From positions 1-64,000 of the forward strand of contig NZ_JADBGF010000003.1 of the NCBI RefSeq assembly GCF_014873495.1: a stretch of DNA of 64,000 nt, read 5' to 3'. Position 1 is the stretch's first letter. Each line of letters starts with the position of its first letter. A program made the position numbers and the translations under genes. The notes beneath the pieces were generated by a model. The model worked only from the letters and a program-made list of their open reading frames with translations, was not told the origin of the DNA and ran no database searches. This stretch comes from Streptomyces stelliscabiei (lineage in GTDB: Bacteria > Actinomycetota > Actinomycetes > Streptomycetales > Streptomycetaceae). Positions 46,691-56,777 of this stretch are shown here, one piece after another.

Positions 46691-47323
46691 CGGCGCTGGC
46701 GAGTCATGCAAGAGGCGATGGCCTCACAGGGCAGCGGGCTGGGCGCGGACGGCCACATGGTGCCGGCCCGGGCTGGTGCGAAGACGGGTCCCGACGAGGA
46801 GCGGGTTCTCGCCTGGGTGCGGACTGGGTGGGGCGCACTTCATGCCACCGGTCTTCTAGGCAGGTCAGAGATGAGAGAGATGATCAGAACGTTGCGCTCG
46901 CCGGGAGGGCCCAGACCTTGCCACGCTTCACAGAGCGTCTCCCTCACTCTCAAGCTCGTCTCCGAGGCCGAGATCGGCGAGTTGGTGCGCGGCTCCGAAA
47001 GCCGTGGCGCGGCAATCCGCGCTCAGGTTGGCGCCCTCATCGAGGGGGCCACTTCATCGGGCCTACGGGGCGGTGCTCGTGACCACGGCCGTCGTCCCCA
47101 CAACCGAGCTGTGTGATGCCCAGCGGGCCGCGATGAACCAGGCCTTGCGCACGATCCTGTCCGTACACCGGTTCTGGATCACCGACGGTCCGCTGGGTGA
47201 GGCTCTCTCGTCCTTGGGCTGCCCCGACCGGTGGGCCTGAGCAGCTGTGATCAGCGCGGTCACCGTGGGTAGGGGGTGATGCCAACGGTCACTAGGACGC
47301 GGCCGCTGCCGGGGAGCAGGCGG
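46691..47323. other. Intergenic stretch with weak coding remnants
   Basis: No supported gene is seen. Short coding-like segments appear in different frames, for example SLTLKLVSEAEIGELVRGSE near 46940-47005 and DAQRAAMNQALRTILSVHRFWITDG near 47117-47190. They are not joined into one frame and look like gene fragments. Confidence 0.35.
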
Positions 47324-47900
47324 TCACTGTGCGGTGAACCCGGTGCAGGTGATAAAGCGCTGTGAGCCGTCGCCGACGGACCAGACCACGGTGTATGTGC
47401 CCGGTGGGTAGTGAGCGACAGCTCCTGGGAAGTCTCCGGGCCAGACCACGGTGGCCGCCGTGTCGGAGTACACGGTGGTGCGCGCCGCAGGCGTGAGATG
47501 CCGTCGGGCATATAGACGCGGGCCAGAACGGGCATTTCAATCTGCACGGGGTCGATGTTGCCGTACTTTTGCGCAGACTGAGTTCCACCGCGTCTCCGGC
47601 CCGGACGTCACCGGCGGCGAAGTACTGCCAGGCCCCGTCGACTTCTGCTCCTTTCTGTGGGGCACGCAGTCGAGCTGGTCCGGCAGGTAAGTGAAGGGCG
47701 GGGGTTGCAGCGGCGAGGGGGACGTCGGCGACGGCGTGCGGGTTTCCGTCGAGATGACCGAGGGCGTAGCGGGGGAGGGCGTCGGCGACGCGGTGTCCCC
47801 CTCGCCGTTGCGGGCCGGCTCCGGCGCGGGCGGGGCGCTGACGGCCCTTGTCGGGCTGCCGGGCAGCGCCGTTGCCCGGCCCTGCGCGGGTGTGGACGCT
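47324..47900 (-). pseudogene. Decayed secreted/lipoprotein-like gene
   Basis: Coding sequence is recognisable in successive frames. A Pro/Ser/Thr-rich linker (TPSPTSPSPLQPPPF) is followed by EVDGAWQYFAAGDVRAGDAV, then YGNIDPVQIEMPVLARVYMP and finally YSDTAATVVWPGDF...FITCTGFTAQ with a stop at 47324. At least three frame changes (near 47640, 47555 and 47500) break it. The pattern suggests a cell-surface protein of unknown function. The 5' boundary is uncertain. Confidence 0.6.
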
Positions 47901-48072
47901 GATGATGCGGCGAGACCCCAGCCATCAAGCCCAGCTGGCGGCGCGCACCGTCAACGAACACGGCGGCGCCAGGTGCCGGTTGAATCGCCCCACGGCGTCG
48001 TCCAGCCAGCGGATCCGTTCTCGTCGGTGACTTGCCGGGAAATGGCAGGAGTGCCGTGCGAGGATACGGGTC

Positions 48073-51000
48073 GTGGCGAGGCGGAGCGGTGCGGCGGTGC
48101 GGTCGTTGGGGGAGGTGCCGACGAGTCTGCGTGTTCCTCCTTCGGGCATGGTTGCGCCGCCGATTGCCACCAAGTCCGACTATCTGCCGCTGGATCAACT
48201 GCCGTGGCAGGATGCGGAGCGGCTGTTTCTGCGGCTTGCCGAGCGGGACGGCAGGGCCGAGTATGCCGAGTTGTACGGCACGGCAGGACAGGGCCAGGAA
48301 GGCATCGACCTGTTCGTTCGCAACACCCGCGGTCCGGCCGCGTCCGCCGGCACCGATCCCGGCCGCCGCTACACCACCTTGCAGTCAAAGCGCGTGGCAA
48401 CGCTGACACCGGCAGACATCATCAAGGCGGTCGACAAGTTCCTGGCCGGTTCGTGGGCCAGTCGCTCGGAGGTCTTCATCTACGCCACCACCCATGCCCT
48501 GCGCCCCACGACGCTGGCTGAGGAACTCGAGCGCCAGGCGGACCGACTGGAGAAGGCGGGGATCCGGCTCGAGCGCTGGGGATGCGAGTCGGTGAGCGAG
48601 CGGCTGCGGCACCTGCCCGAGATCGTCGATGACTTCTTCGGCCGCTCCTGGGTGGCCGGGTTCTGCGGTCCGGAGGCAGCACAGGCTCTGGCGGGCCGGC
48701 TGCCGGGCCAGGATGTGGTGGCATTGCGGGCGGGCCTGCGCAGCCTGTACCGGGCGTCCTTCGCTCTTCAGGACACAGGGGCGGTCCTGATGGCTCCGGC
48801 CGTGTCCGCGCACCCGCCGAAGCCGCTTGAGTACATCCTGCTGGACATCACCGACAGCGGCGGTGAGTTCATCGGGAGTCCGCCGGGCACCGCGGGAGAG
48901 CAGCCCTCGGCGGACGAGCGCCGGGACGGGCACGGTCTGCCCGGCCCAGCAGGCCCGGGTGCGGCAGGAACAGCGGAGATGGACCAGGCCGTCGGCGGGT
49001 ACGCCCCCTGGACCAACCGTGACGCCGTACCCGCCGTGGACCGCTTGCTGGAGCGCGGCCGGGTCGAGGACGAGCTGGGCGGCTTGGAGGTGACCCGCAG
49101 CGCCTGCGACGAGTGGCTGGCCGACGGCGACCTTTCGGTTGTGGCCGGCGGGCCAGGGGCGGGAAAATCCAGTCTGCTGCGCTTCGTGGTGTCCGACCTT
49201 CTGGACGACCTGCCCCGTTCGGCCGCCCTGGCCGCGAAGTTCGGCTCGCATCTGCCGGTGTGGTTGCCGTTTTCGTTTCTGTGCGAATACCTCAAAGGCG
49301 ACGCCGAGCGGTCGGTGGAGTCTGCTGTCCGGGCCTGGCTCACCCGCTACTCCGCGCAGCACCTGCACGACCTGGTGGCGCGGGCCCTGGCCGATGACCG
49401 GCTGCTGCTGGTCGTCGATGGTCTGGACGAGTGGACCGACGAGGACAGCGCCCACCCTGCCCTGACCCTCCTGGAGAACTTCGTCCGCAGCCGCAACGTC
49501 GCCGCCATCGTCTCCAGCCGCCCCTACGCTCTGCGTCGCCTGATGCCGCTGGCGGGATGGCGGGTGGGAAACCTGGCGCCGCTGTCTGCGGCACAGCAGC
49601 AGCACATGACACGGGCCGCCTTCGCCAGGGCCGTGACCGCCGAGCTGACCACTCCCGCGGGAGGGCAGAAGGCGGGCCCTGTCGCGCAGCGCCTCACGGG
49701 GGAGACCGCCGACCGCTTCCTGGACGAAGTCGAGGCCGTGGCCGACCTCAAGGCGCTGGCCGCCGTTCCGCTGTTCCTGCTGATGCTGGCCGGGATGTGG
49801 TCCAGCGGACCGCTGCCCACGCGGCGAATGGAGGCCTACCGGCGGCTGGTTGACGTCCTGCTCGAGCAGCATCCGGCCATCCGGCGGCGCGACGTTCGCA
49901 GGCCCACGGGCCAACTGGACGCCCGGGACATCCGCCAGGTTCTGGCCGCTGTCGCCTACGAGCTGCGACAGGCCGACACAGGACCTGCCGCCAGCACCCG
50001 GGTATGGCGCGCCGGCGTGGTCCGGGCACTGTGCGATGACGACCTGTTCGGCTACGACAGCGCGGAGGCCCGCCGTCTGGCCCCGCAGATCATGGAGGTG
50101 GCCGAAGGCGATCTCGGCATCCTGCTCGCCCAGGGAGCCGGCACCCTGGGCTTTGCCCACCGTGCTGTCGCCGAGCAGCTGTGCGCCGAGCACCTGATGA
50201 CCCTGCCCCTCGCCGACCAGCAGGCCGTCGTCCGCTCCAGAGTGGGAAGCCGTTCCTGGCGGGACGTGCTGCTTGCGTTGCTGGCCGGGCAGGACCGCCC
50301 GAGCGACGCCGCCGAGCTCCTGCAGACGGCCCTCGACGCAGGCCCGAAAGACTCGGCTGCGGAACTGGGCGGCCACGAACTGGCCGCGGAGGCCCTGGCC
50401 GCCGGTGTGCGCATACCCCATCGGGAGGTCACCCGCTTCGCCCTGCTGCTGTGCGCCCGCGTCGAGCAGCACCCCTGGATGCCGCATCGGGCACGTCTGC
50501 TCGCCGCCCTCACCGGTGCCCTGGCCGAGACCACCGCCCGCCGAATCTTGCTGCCGTGGTTCGCCCGCAAGACCCTCGCCACCACCGACGAGCCGAACGC
50601 CTACTGGTCGCTGCGCAGCCAGGACATCGCCGTAGCGGACGCCGAGACGATCCTCCTTCAGGCACTGCGCCACCCTTCTGACGCTGTCAAGCACGCCTCG
50701 GCCAACGCACTCGCCCAGCGCATGGCAGGCACCGACGAAGTGGCACAAGACCTGGCCGTCCTGACACGCGAAGGAAGCGACACCACCGTCCAGGCCGCCG
50801 CGCTCGAAGCACTGGCCACCGGCTGGCCCGGGCATATCCGGACGACGGAACTGATCTCCTGGGGCATGCGCCAGGGCGCCATCGGCATCCGGGCCGTCGC
50901 ACTGCGCGCGCACCGAGCCCTGCGACGCGATACCCCTCAAGGCACAGAGCCCTACGACGAGAACGACCGTCAGTGGCTGCTCAGCCTGCTCGATCGGGAC

Positions 51001-53376
51001 TCGGTGGGGGACACCCTGGACCGGGTCACCGCAAAGATGGTCAGTGACGCAGCCCAGGGCGACGAATCCGCGCGAGACCTCTGCCTTGCCATCCTCTCAG
51101 GCACGCCCGGCCAGCCCGGCACCCCAGGATGGAGGGAGCTCGCCTGGCGGGTGCTGCTCACCGCATTTCCGCACGATCCGAAGGTCGTCCAGTGGGTGGC
51201 ACGCACGATCGCCTCCAACGACTACCTGGCCTACCCCCTGGCCCACGCGCCGGACGCCTGGGCGGATGAGCCTGCCATCCGCGACGCTGCTCAGACCCGC
51301 CTCCTACGCGAATCCCGCCACCCCGCAGACAACACCTTCCATCTGGCCCGGCTCGCCCGCACCGACCAGGTCCGTGACCACCTGATCAGTGCCCTCGACG
51401 CGTCCCTCGGCACCGCCGTGGCCGCCCGGGCCCTTCAACAGCTTCACGGCGACGACCCCGTTGCTCGAGAAGCCCTGTTGCGCAAGATCAACGGTCCTGC
51501 TGACGAGGCAGTATTCTTCGTCGAGGTCGTGGCCACGGTCCTGGGACCCACAGACGGCATCGATCACCTGCTCCAGCTGATCCAGCAGAGCCCCCAGCAA
51601 GGCGTCCAGCATGCCATCTGCGCCCTCGCCAGCCTCTGGATCGACTGCAAGAACGCCGTACGTGGCGAACCCACCCCCCTTCTGCCCGCGCAGGCCGAAC
51701 AGGCTCTGGAACACCACGACGCACAGGCACTTGCCCGCGTCTGCCTTGATGCGGTGCCGACAGAGAACTTCGGCACCGCGCGCGGCTGGATCATCGGGGC
51801 CTGGCCCGAAGTCCCAGAAGTCCTGACCTACGCCCGCCAGTGCCTGACCGGCGCCGAGCCCGAGGTCGGCCCGGTCCTCATCGGCTATGGCCCGCTCAAC
51901 AGCCCGCAGGCCGCACAGATCGTCGCCGAAGCCACGGCCCTGCTCAATCCGCTCCCGCCTCCTCTGCGCGTGCTGATCGCCCAACAGCTCACACGACGCG
52001 GCATCGACACCGACACCGTGACCAATCTGCTCACCGAATGGCGACACGACACCTCGAGCCCAGTCCGCCGGGCCGCCGCTACAGCACTGGCCCGCGCCCT
52101 CGCCGTCACTCCCGTCACGGCGTCCGGCACCGACGGCGCGACACTGGGAGCCATCACGGCCCACCACGGCTGGCAGCAGGCACGGGAGAGGCTGCGCTCC
52201 GAATGCCGCCAGGAACTGCTGGCCCACGATCTCTACACAGGAGACGACCGCCGACGCACCGCCTGGCTGATCATGCTCCTGCTCGGTGACGTCACCCTTC
52301 TGGAAGGCGTCGTCGAGCGCAACAACGGCCGACCAGCCTCTGTCGAATTCGACGATTCCCTCTCCGACCCCGATCCCCAGCTGACCGAACTGGTCGCAAC
52401 CCACTGGACCGCGCTTCAACAACAGTGCGGTAACCGGCTGCCCGAACGCCTGGCTGGACGGCTCAGCCGCACCCCTCCGGAGCTCACCCAGGTATGGGCC
52501 ACGCTGGCGACCGTTGCTACCCGGCACGCCGAACTCGACCGTGCACTGAGCGATGCCGTGCGCGCCGACCCCGAACTCCTACGCGACACGAATGTGTTCG
52601 CCTGGTACGCCGACACCAACCCAGACGATCCAGACCTGCTCCGCCAAGCAGCCCAGGCGGCCCAGGCCGACAACGACCCCCAACCCGTGCTCCACGCGGC
52701 GCGCAAACTCCACCAGCTTGACGCCCATAAGCGTGAACTGCTGGAACTCCTGATCCGCCCGCCGGGCAGAGAACCGTCACCACAATTGATCAGTGACGAC
52801 GACATCGACATGGCCGTCACTGGCTGGTGTCGCATCGCCCTGGCCCGCCTTCTACCGGAGGATCCGCACGCGCACAGCCTCTACCGCGCCCTGCAACAAC
52901 ACCTCGCCGGCAGCTACCGGAACGACTGGACCTGGCCCGAAGCCATCGCCGTGACGATCAACCTCGCCCCGGCCGCCCAGGTACCCCACCTCACCCTGCG
53001 CATCGCCGAACGGCTCCAGCGTCGCGATGCCGGCTTTGCCGCACCCGCACTCCTCGAGGCAACGGCCCACCGCATCCGCCGCGACCCTCAAGCCGAACAA
53101 GCCATGATCGACGCCATCACCAGCCTCGACACCATGGATACCAGCGCCCCCCTATGGCTCCTCCACGGGCGCACCTACACTCCTGCGCCCAGCCAACCGG
53201 ATCACCAGCAGATTCTGCTGGCTGGCATTCTGGCCGCTGCCACAGGGCTGCCTGCCGACGTCGCAGTGGCCCTGGCGCCGCTCGCTGACAGCGACAGCGT
53301 CCTGCACGACAACCCGCTCATGACACCAAGGCCAATCAGGCTCGCCCTCCTTGATCTCCTCGACACCGTTCGCTGA
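48073..53376 (+). CDS. Restriction-nuclease/NACHT STAND immune protein
   Basis: A giant protein of about 1767 residues. The N-terminal part (about 35-200) looks like a Mrr-type PD-(D/E)XK nuclease: GQGQEGIDLFVR (Glu/Asp near 77-80) then TTLQSKR (Lys near 106). A NACHT-type NTPase follows with Walker A GGPGAGKSSLL (about 358-368) and Walker B LLLVVDGLDEW (about 440-450). The remaining 1100 residues are helical repeats of HEAT/ARM type, a likely ligand-sensing array. The layout matches Avs/bNACHT anti-phage proteins that detect a phage protein and then cut DNA. Start: GTG 48073 with GAGGA upstream, or ATG 48148. Confidence 0.82.
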   Translation: MARRSGAAVRSLGEVPTSLRVPPSGMVAPPIATKSDYLPLDQLPWQDAERLFLRLAERDGRAEYAELYGTAGQGQEGIDLFVRNTRGPAASAGTDPGRRYTTLQSKRVATLTPADIIKAVDKFLAGSWASRSEVFIYATTHALRPTTLAEELERQADRLEKAGIRLERWGCESVSERLRHLPEIVDDFFGRSWVAGFCGPEAAQALAGRLPGQDVVALRAGLRSLYRASFALQDTGAVLMAPAVSAHPPKPLEYILLDITDSGGEFIGSPPGTAGEQPSADERRDGHGLPGPAGPGAAGTAEMDQAVGGYAPWTNRDAVPAVDRLLERGRVEDELGGLEVTRSACDEWLADGDLSVVAGGPGAGKSSLLRFVVSDLLDDLPRSAALAAKFGSHLPVWLPFSFLCEYLKGDAERSVESAVRAWLTRYSAQHLHDLVARALADDRLLLVVDGLDEWTDEDSAHPALTLLENFVRSRNVAAIVSSRPYALRRLMPLAGWRVGNLAPLSAAQQQHMTRAAFARAVTAELTTPAGGQKAGPVAQRLTGETADRFLDEVEAVADLKALAAVPLFLLMLAGMWSSGPLPTRRMEAYRRLVDVLLEQHPAIRRRDVRRPTGQLDARDIRQVLAAVAYELRQADTGPAASTRVWRAGVVRALCDDDLFGYDSAEARRLAPQIMEVAEGDLGILLAQGAGTLGFAHRAVAEQLCAEHLMTLPLADQQAVVRSRVGSRSWRDVLLALLAGQDRPSDAAELLQTALDAGPKDSAAELGGHELAAEALAAGVRIPHREVTRFALLLCARVEQHPWMPHRARLLAALTGALAETTARRILLPWFARKTLATTDEPNAYWSLRSQDIAVADAETILLQALRHPSDAVKHASANALAQRMAGTDEVAQDLAVLTREGSDTTVQAAALEALATGWPGHIRTTELISWGMRQGAIGIRAVALRAHRALRRDTPQGTEPYDENDRQWLLSLLDRDSVGDTLDRVTAKMVSDAAQGDESARDLCLAILSGTPGQPGTPGWRELAWRVLLTAFPHDPKVVQWVARTIASNDYLAYPLAHAPDAWADEPAIRDAAQTRLLRESRHPADNTFHLARLARTDQVRDHLISALDASLGTAVAARALQQLHGDDPVAREALLRKINGPADEAVFFVEVVATVLGPTDGIDHLLQLIQQSPQQGVQHAICALASLWIDCKNAVRGEPTPLLPAQAEQALEHHDAQALARVCLDAVPTENFGTARGWIIGAWPEVPEVLTYARQCLTGAEPEVGPVLIGYGPLNSPQAAQIVAEATALLNPLPPPLRVLIAQQLTRRGIDTDTVTNLLTEWRHDTSSPVRRAAATALARALAVTPVTASGTDGATLGAITAHHGWQQARERLRSECRQELLAHDLYTGDDRRRTAWLIMLLLGDVTLLEGVVERNNGRPASVEFDDSLSDPDPQLTELVATHWTALQQQCGNRLPERLAGRLSRTPPELTQVWATLATVATRHAELDRALSDAVRADPELLRDTNVFAWYADTNPDDPDLLRQAAQAAQADNDPQPVLHAARKLHQLDAHKRELLELLIRPPGREPSPQLISDDDIDMAVTGWCRIALARLLPEDPHAHSLYRALQQHLAGSYRNDWTWPEAIAVTINLAPAAQVPHLTLRIAERLQRRDAGFAAPALLEATAHRIRRDPQAEQAMIDAITSLDTMDTSAPLWLLHGRTYTPAPSQPDHQQILLAGILAAATGLPADVAVALAPLADSDSVLHDNPLMTPRPIRLALLDLLDTVR

Positions 53377-53587
53377 CCTCCGACGTGAACGACGGCGATA
53401 CGCGGTCGTCGACAGCTGGCAACAACCGAGTCCCTCTTCGTCCGAGATCCAGTGGCGGACGGGCGCGTCCTGCGCGCGCAGGGGCTGGGCCTGCCAGGTC
53501 GCAAGTGGCGGCCTCACCCACCAGGAGCGGAAGAACCGCGTGCCGGAGGGCGAGTTCGAGGAGACCCACCCGACGTGGTGGGGACGC

Positions 53588-56500
53588 TCATCGGCCCCCA
53601 GACCATCCCAGGAAGGCGACGACCTCGTCGCCCGAGGCGACGAACAGCTCGTCGTCTGAGGTGATGTCGAGGGCGCGGACCGGACTGTCCAGGATCAGGA
53701 TGCGCTCGACGAAGTCGCCGTCCGGATTCCACGACTTCACGGTTGCGTCTGCCCCGCCCGTGAGCAGGCTCAAGCCGGACTTGCCGTACCGGACGGTCAG
53801 GGCGGTCACCGGACCCTTGTGAACTCGTTCCTGACGTACGAGCAGGTCTCGGTCGACAGCGCTCTCCACGATCACGGAGCCTTCAGCGGTGCCGCGGCAG
53901 ACGACGAGGAGCCCGTGGAACAAGGCGTGCACCGAGGGGCCGGCCGGTTCCTGGCTCGTGGGGAACGGCGCCAGGCTGCCCGAGCCCCTGCCCGCGTCGA
54001 TGAGACGCGGCGTGCCGGGCTCATGGATCCAGAGGTGCCCGGTGTCGTCCGTCGCCAGTGCCACCGTGCGTCCGGCCAGAGAGAACCTTTGCGCGTCCAC
54101 GAGCCTTGCCGGGTGCGGATGCTCAGGTCCGGTGCGCCGTCCGGTGTGTCCTTCCAGCACGACGTGGTCGTCTTCTCCGGCGGACAGGACGAACAGCTCG
54201 GTCCGGTGGTCCGCCGACAGCGCGAGGAGCCGCTCGGGACGCGTGGGGCAGATGGTGGTCCACCTTGGCTGCCAGGGCAGGGCGGCACCGTGGACGGGTT
54301 CGGACAGGCGGTGGGCGAGATCGGAGTGGCCGCCCCTCAGCGCGGTGAGGCTCGCGGCCGTGCGCCGGTGTCGGGCGGAGAGCTTGCGGTCCAGCAGTCG
54401 CTCCAGCACCGGGCGCGGCAGGCCTCGCGGTTCGGAGTGACCTGCCAGGGCCTCGCGCACCGCCCGGGGGTCGGCTCTGAAGAGGAATTCGGGGTCCTCC
54501 AGCAGTTCCCACTCCCGGTCGGCGTCTTTGGCGATCGCGATTCCGTGCCGCAGGACATACGGTTCGGCCGCGTCCCATTTGCGGGCCGATGTGTGGTCAA
54601 GCGGGGCGAGCAGCCGCTCCAGCAGGCTCCGGTGCCAGTCCCGGCTACCGGCCGACTGTGCAAAGTCAGCTACCAGGTAGTCGGCCATCGACTGGTGGAA
54701 GAGGCGGTAGAGGAGAGTCCCGTCAACATCGGTGACCGATCGCAGGTAGAACCGCGCGGCCTCCAGGGTTTCCTTCATGGCGTCGGGTGACGGATCGGTC
54801 GGCACGGCACTGTCATCGCCCTCGGCGGCGAAGAGCGGCGCGACCCGGCTCAGGGCGGACACGGGCATGCCTTGGCCGTGGGCGGTGCCCAGGGCCGTGA
54901 GGACGGGACGCAGCCAGAAGAGTTCCGGCTGGGACCGCAGCTCCAGTTCGAGGAATTCGGTCAAGGTGTGCGGTACTCGATGGGCCGCTTCTGCTGCCTC
55001 CTGCGGCATGGTGACCGTTTCGGCGCCGGAGTTGATGAAGTGTCGTGTGAGAAGGCCGGCGACGAGAAAGGATCCCCAGGGCAGTTCGGGAGAGCGTTGG
55101 TCGACCAGAACGGACGCAAGTTCGTGCGCGAAGGCATGGACGGCGGAGCCGCGGCGGCGGAACTGGCTTGTCGTGCGCAGGATCCCGGTGACGTAGTCTG
55201 CCAGGTCTCTTGCCAGTTCCTCCCGCGGCACGTCATCGAGGTTGACCAGCAGTCCGCTCTCGGCCGCGGCGTCGAGAAGGGGCTGGAATTCTGCGTACGG
55301 GCGGGTGGCGACCAGTACCCGTGCCAGGGGACGGCCGTCGTCCCGGCGGTCGAGGGCGAGGGGCAACAGCAGGCGGTGCATGACCTCAGAGCCCTGGATC
55401 ATCTCGTCCAAGGCGTCGACGACGACGACCGGCGGTGCCGCTTTCTTCCGCAGCAACTGAAGCAGCCGGTCTGGGGAGCGTGCGCCGACGCCCAGTTGGC
55501 GGGCGATGGAGGCGCAGACCTCGGACACGTCACGTTGACGGGCGTGTACGGCGGCGAAGTCCTTGACGGCGGGGAGCGGTGCCCGAAATGCCCTCATCCA
55601 CAGCTCCTCGGTCACCTCGCGCAAGGCAGGGTGAGCCGCGCAGACGAGGATGCCGAGCAGCGCCGATTTTCCGGAGCCCGGCGCGCCCGTGACCAGGGCC
55701 GGGACCCGGGCGTTCGGATCATCAAGCCAGTCGGACAGGATGTCCAGTTCGCGTCGGCGGCCTGTGAAACGCCCGAGCACCCCGCGCCCGTACTCGGCCA
55801 CGGCCGAGGTGCCGGAGGCCCGTTCCATGAAGTGCAGGTGGTCAAGACCAGCGTCCACGTCCGCCAGGAAGGGCAGTACGGCGGGATCGATACTCCGGGG
55901 CAACAGGCCGTGTCTGCGCCCGCCCATGTAGGCGGGGTTCATGAAGAACGGCGGGTTCCCTTCTCCGGACTCCAGGTCTTGCGCGTCTGACGGTCCCGCC
56001 ATAAGGAGAGCCGATGCGGCGGAGTGCCACAGCTCTCGCTGGATCTCCTGGGCGAGCGTCTGCAACGGAACGACCGCCAGACTCGGGTCGATGCCGAGGG
56101 CCCCATGACGCAGGCGCGACAGGACAGAGACAAGCGCGCGGCTCAGCGCTCCAGCGGATCGGGGTCCTTCCCGGCTTCCGGCATCGAGGATCAGCCAGTT
56201 GCGTTCGTCTGGGAACAGCTTGAACCGTCGCGGTGCCGCCGGCCAGGTGTCGAAGACGAACAGGACCGAAGGCCGGGAAGGATGGCCAGAGTGAAGCAGA
56301 TCGGACCAGAAGCTGGCATCTGACCATCGCTGGTCCGCACCGCTGTCGGCTCCCGGTGCCCGGAGGTCATTCCAGTGGACGCCGTGGCCGGTGACATAGA
56401 CGATGCAGAGGTCGTCGGGATGCTGGCGGTCAAGGAAATCTGCCACCTCGCCGCCGACCCGTCGAACTGGCACATCGGACGACGTCGCGCACACGTAGCC

Positions 56501-56647
56501 CATCGTGGTGAGTGCGTCGGCGACTTCGCGGATGCGCCCGGCCATGGAGTCGTCAGAGGCCGTCGGCGTACTCAGATGGTCGGCGTGGTGGTCACACGCT
56601 TTGATACCGAGGCACAGAGCCCTGCGCCCGCGTGCCGGCGAGTCCAA
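53588..56647 (-). CDS. Caspase-like/NTPase/beta-propeller STAND protein, catalytic Cys lost
   Basis: This 1019-residue protein has three parts. A caspase-fold N-terminus (1-240) has the His box VTGHGVH (His88), but the Cys box reads VFDTWPAA (133-138) where the sister protein has LDLCGAG, so the nucleophile is Trp. A STAND NTPase follows (Walker A GAPGSGKS 321-328, Walker B VVVVDALDEM 407-416), then helical repeats. The C-terminus (about 750-1019) carries diverged WD40-like units (VTALTVRYGKSGLSLLTGGADATVKSW). The TTG start has a strong AGGAGG. It is divergent from the active-looking paralogue at 56778. Confidence 0.82.
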   Translation of the reverse strand: MDSPARGRRALCLGIKACDHHADHLSTPTASDDSMAGRIREVADALTTMGYVCATSSDVPVRRVGGEVADFLDRQHPDDLCIVYVTGHGVHWNDLRAPGADSGADQRWSDASFWSDLLHSGHPSRPSVLFVFDTWPAAPRRFKLFPDERNWLILDAGSREGPRSAGALSRALVSVLSRLRHGALGIDPSLAVVPLQTLAQEIQRELWHSAASALLMAGPSDAQDLESGEGNPPFFMNPAYMGGRRHGLLPRSIDPAVLPFLADVDAGLDHLHFMERASGTSAVAEYGRGVLGRFTGRRRELDILSDWLDDPNARVPALVTGAPGSGKSALLGILVCAAHPALREVTEELWMRAFRAPLPAVKDFAAVHARQRDVSEVCASIARQLGVGARSPDRLLQLLRKKAAPPVVVVDALDEMIQGSEVMHRLLLPLALDRRDDGRPLARVLVATRPYAEFQPLLDAAAESGLLVNLDDVPREELARDLADYVTGILRTTSQFRRRGSAVHAFAHELASVLVDQRSPELPWGSFLVAGLLTRHFINSGAETVTMPQEAAEAAHRVPHTLTEFLELELRSQPELFWLRPVLTALGTAHGQGMPVSALSRVAPLFAAEGDDSAVPTDPSPDAMKETLEAARFYLRSVTDVDGTLLYRLFHQSMADYLVADFAQSAGSRDWHRSLLERLLAPLDHTSARKWDAAEPYVLRHGIAIAKDADREWELLEDPEFLFRADPRAVREALAGHSEPRGLPRPVLERLLDRKLSARHRRTAASLTALRGGHSDLAHRLSEPVHGAALPWQPRWTTICPTRPERLLALSADHRTELFVLSAGEDDHVVLEGHTGRRTGPEHPHPARLVDAQRFSLAGRTVALATDDTGHLWIHEPGTPRLIDAGRGSGSLAPFPTSQEPAGPSVHALFHGLLVVCRGTAEGSVIVESAVDRDLLVRQERVHKGPVTALTVRYGKSGLSLLTGGADATVKSWNPDGDFVERILILDSPVRALDITSDDELFVASGDEVVAFLGWSGGR

Positions 56648-56777
56648 CGATGACCTCCTAGTGCTTCTTCGTCGCCCAGCCTAGGCCTAATTCCGTGTCC
56701 GTCGACCTGAAGACGGGCGGACTCCAGTAGCCTGACCCGCACAGTGCGACCGTCGGACGAACATCGAGGATGACCGG
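56648..56777. promoter_or_regulatory. Divergent promoter region between the two caspase-like genes
   Basis: A 130-bp region must hold promoters for both giant STAND genes. It contains the palindromic CCTAGGCCTAATTCC patch and the ribosome sites AGGAGG (left gene) and GAGGA (right gene). Shared control of the pair is likely. Confidence 0.4.
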
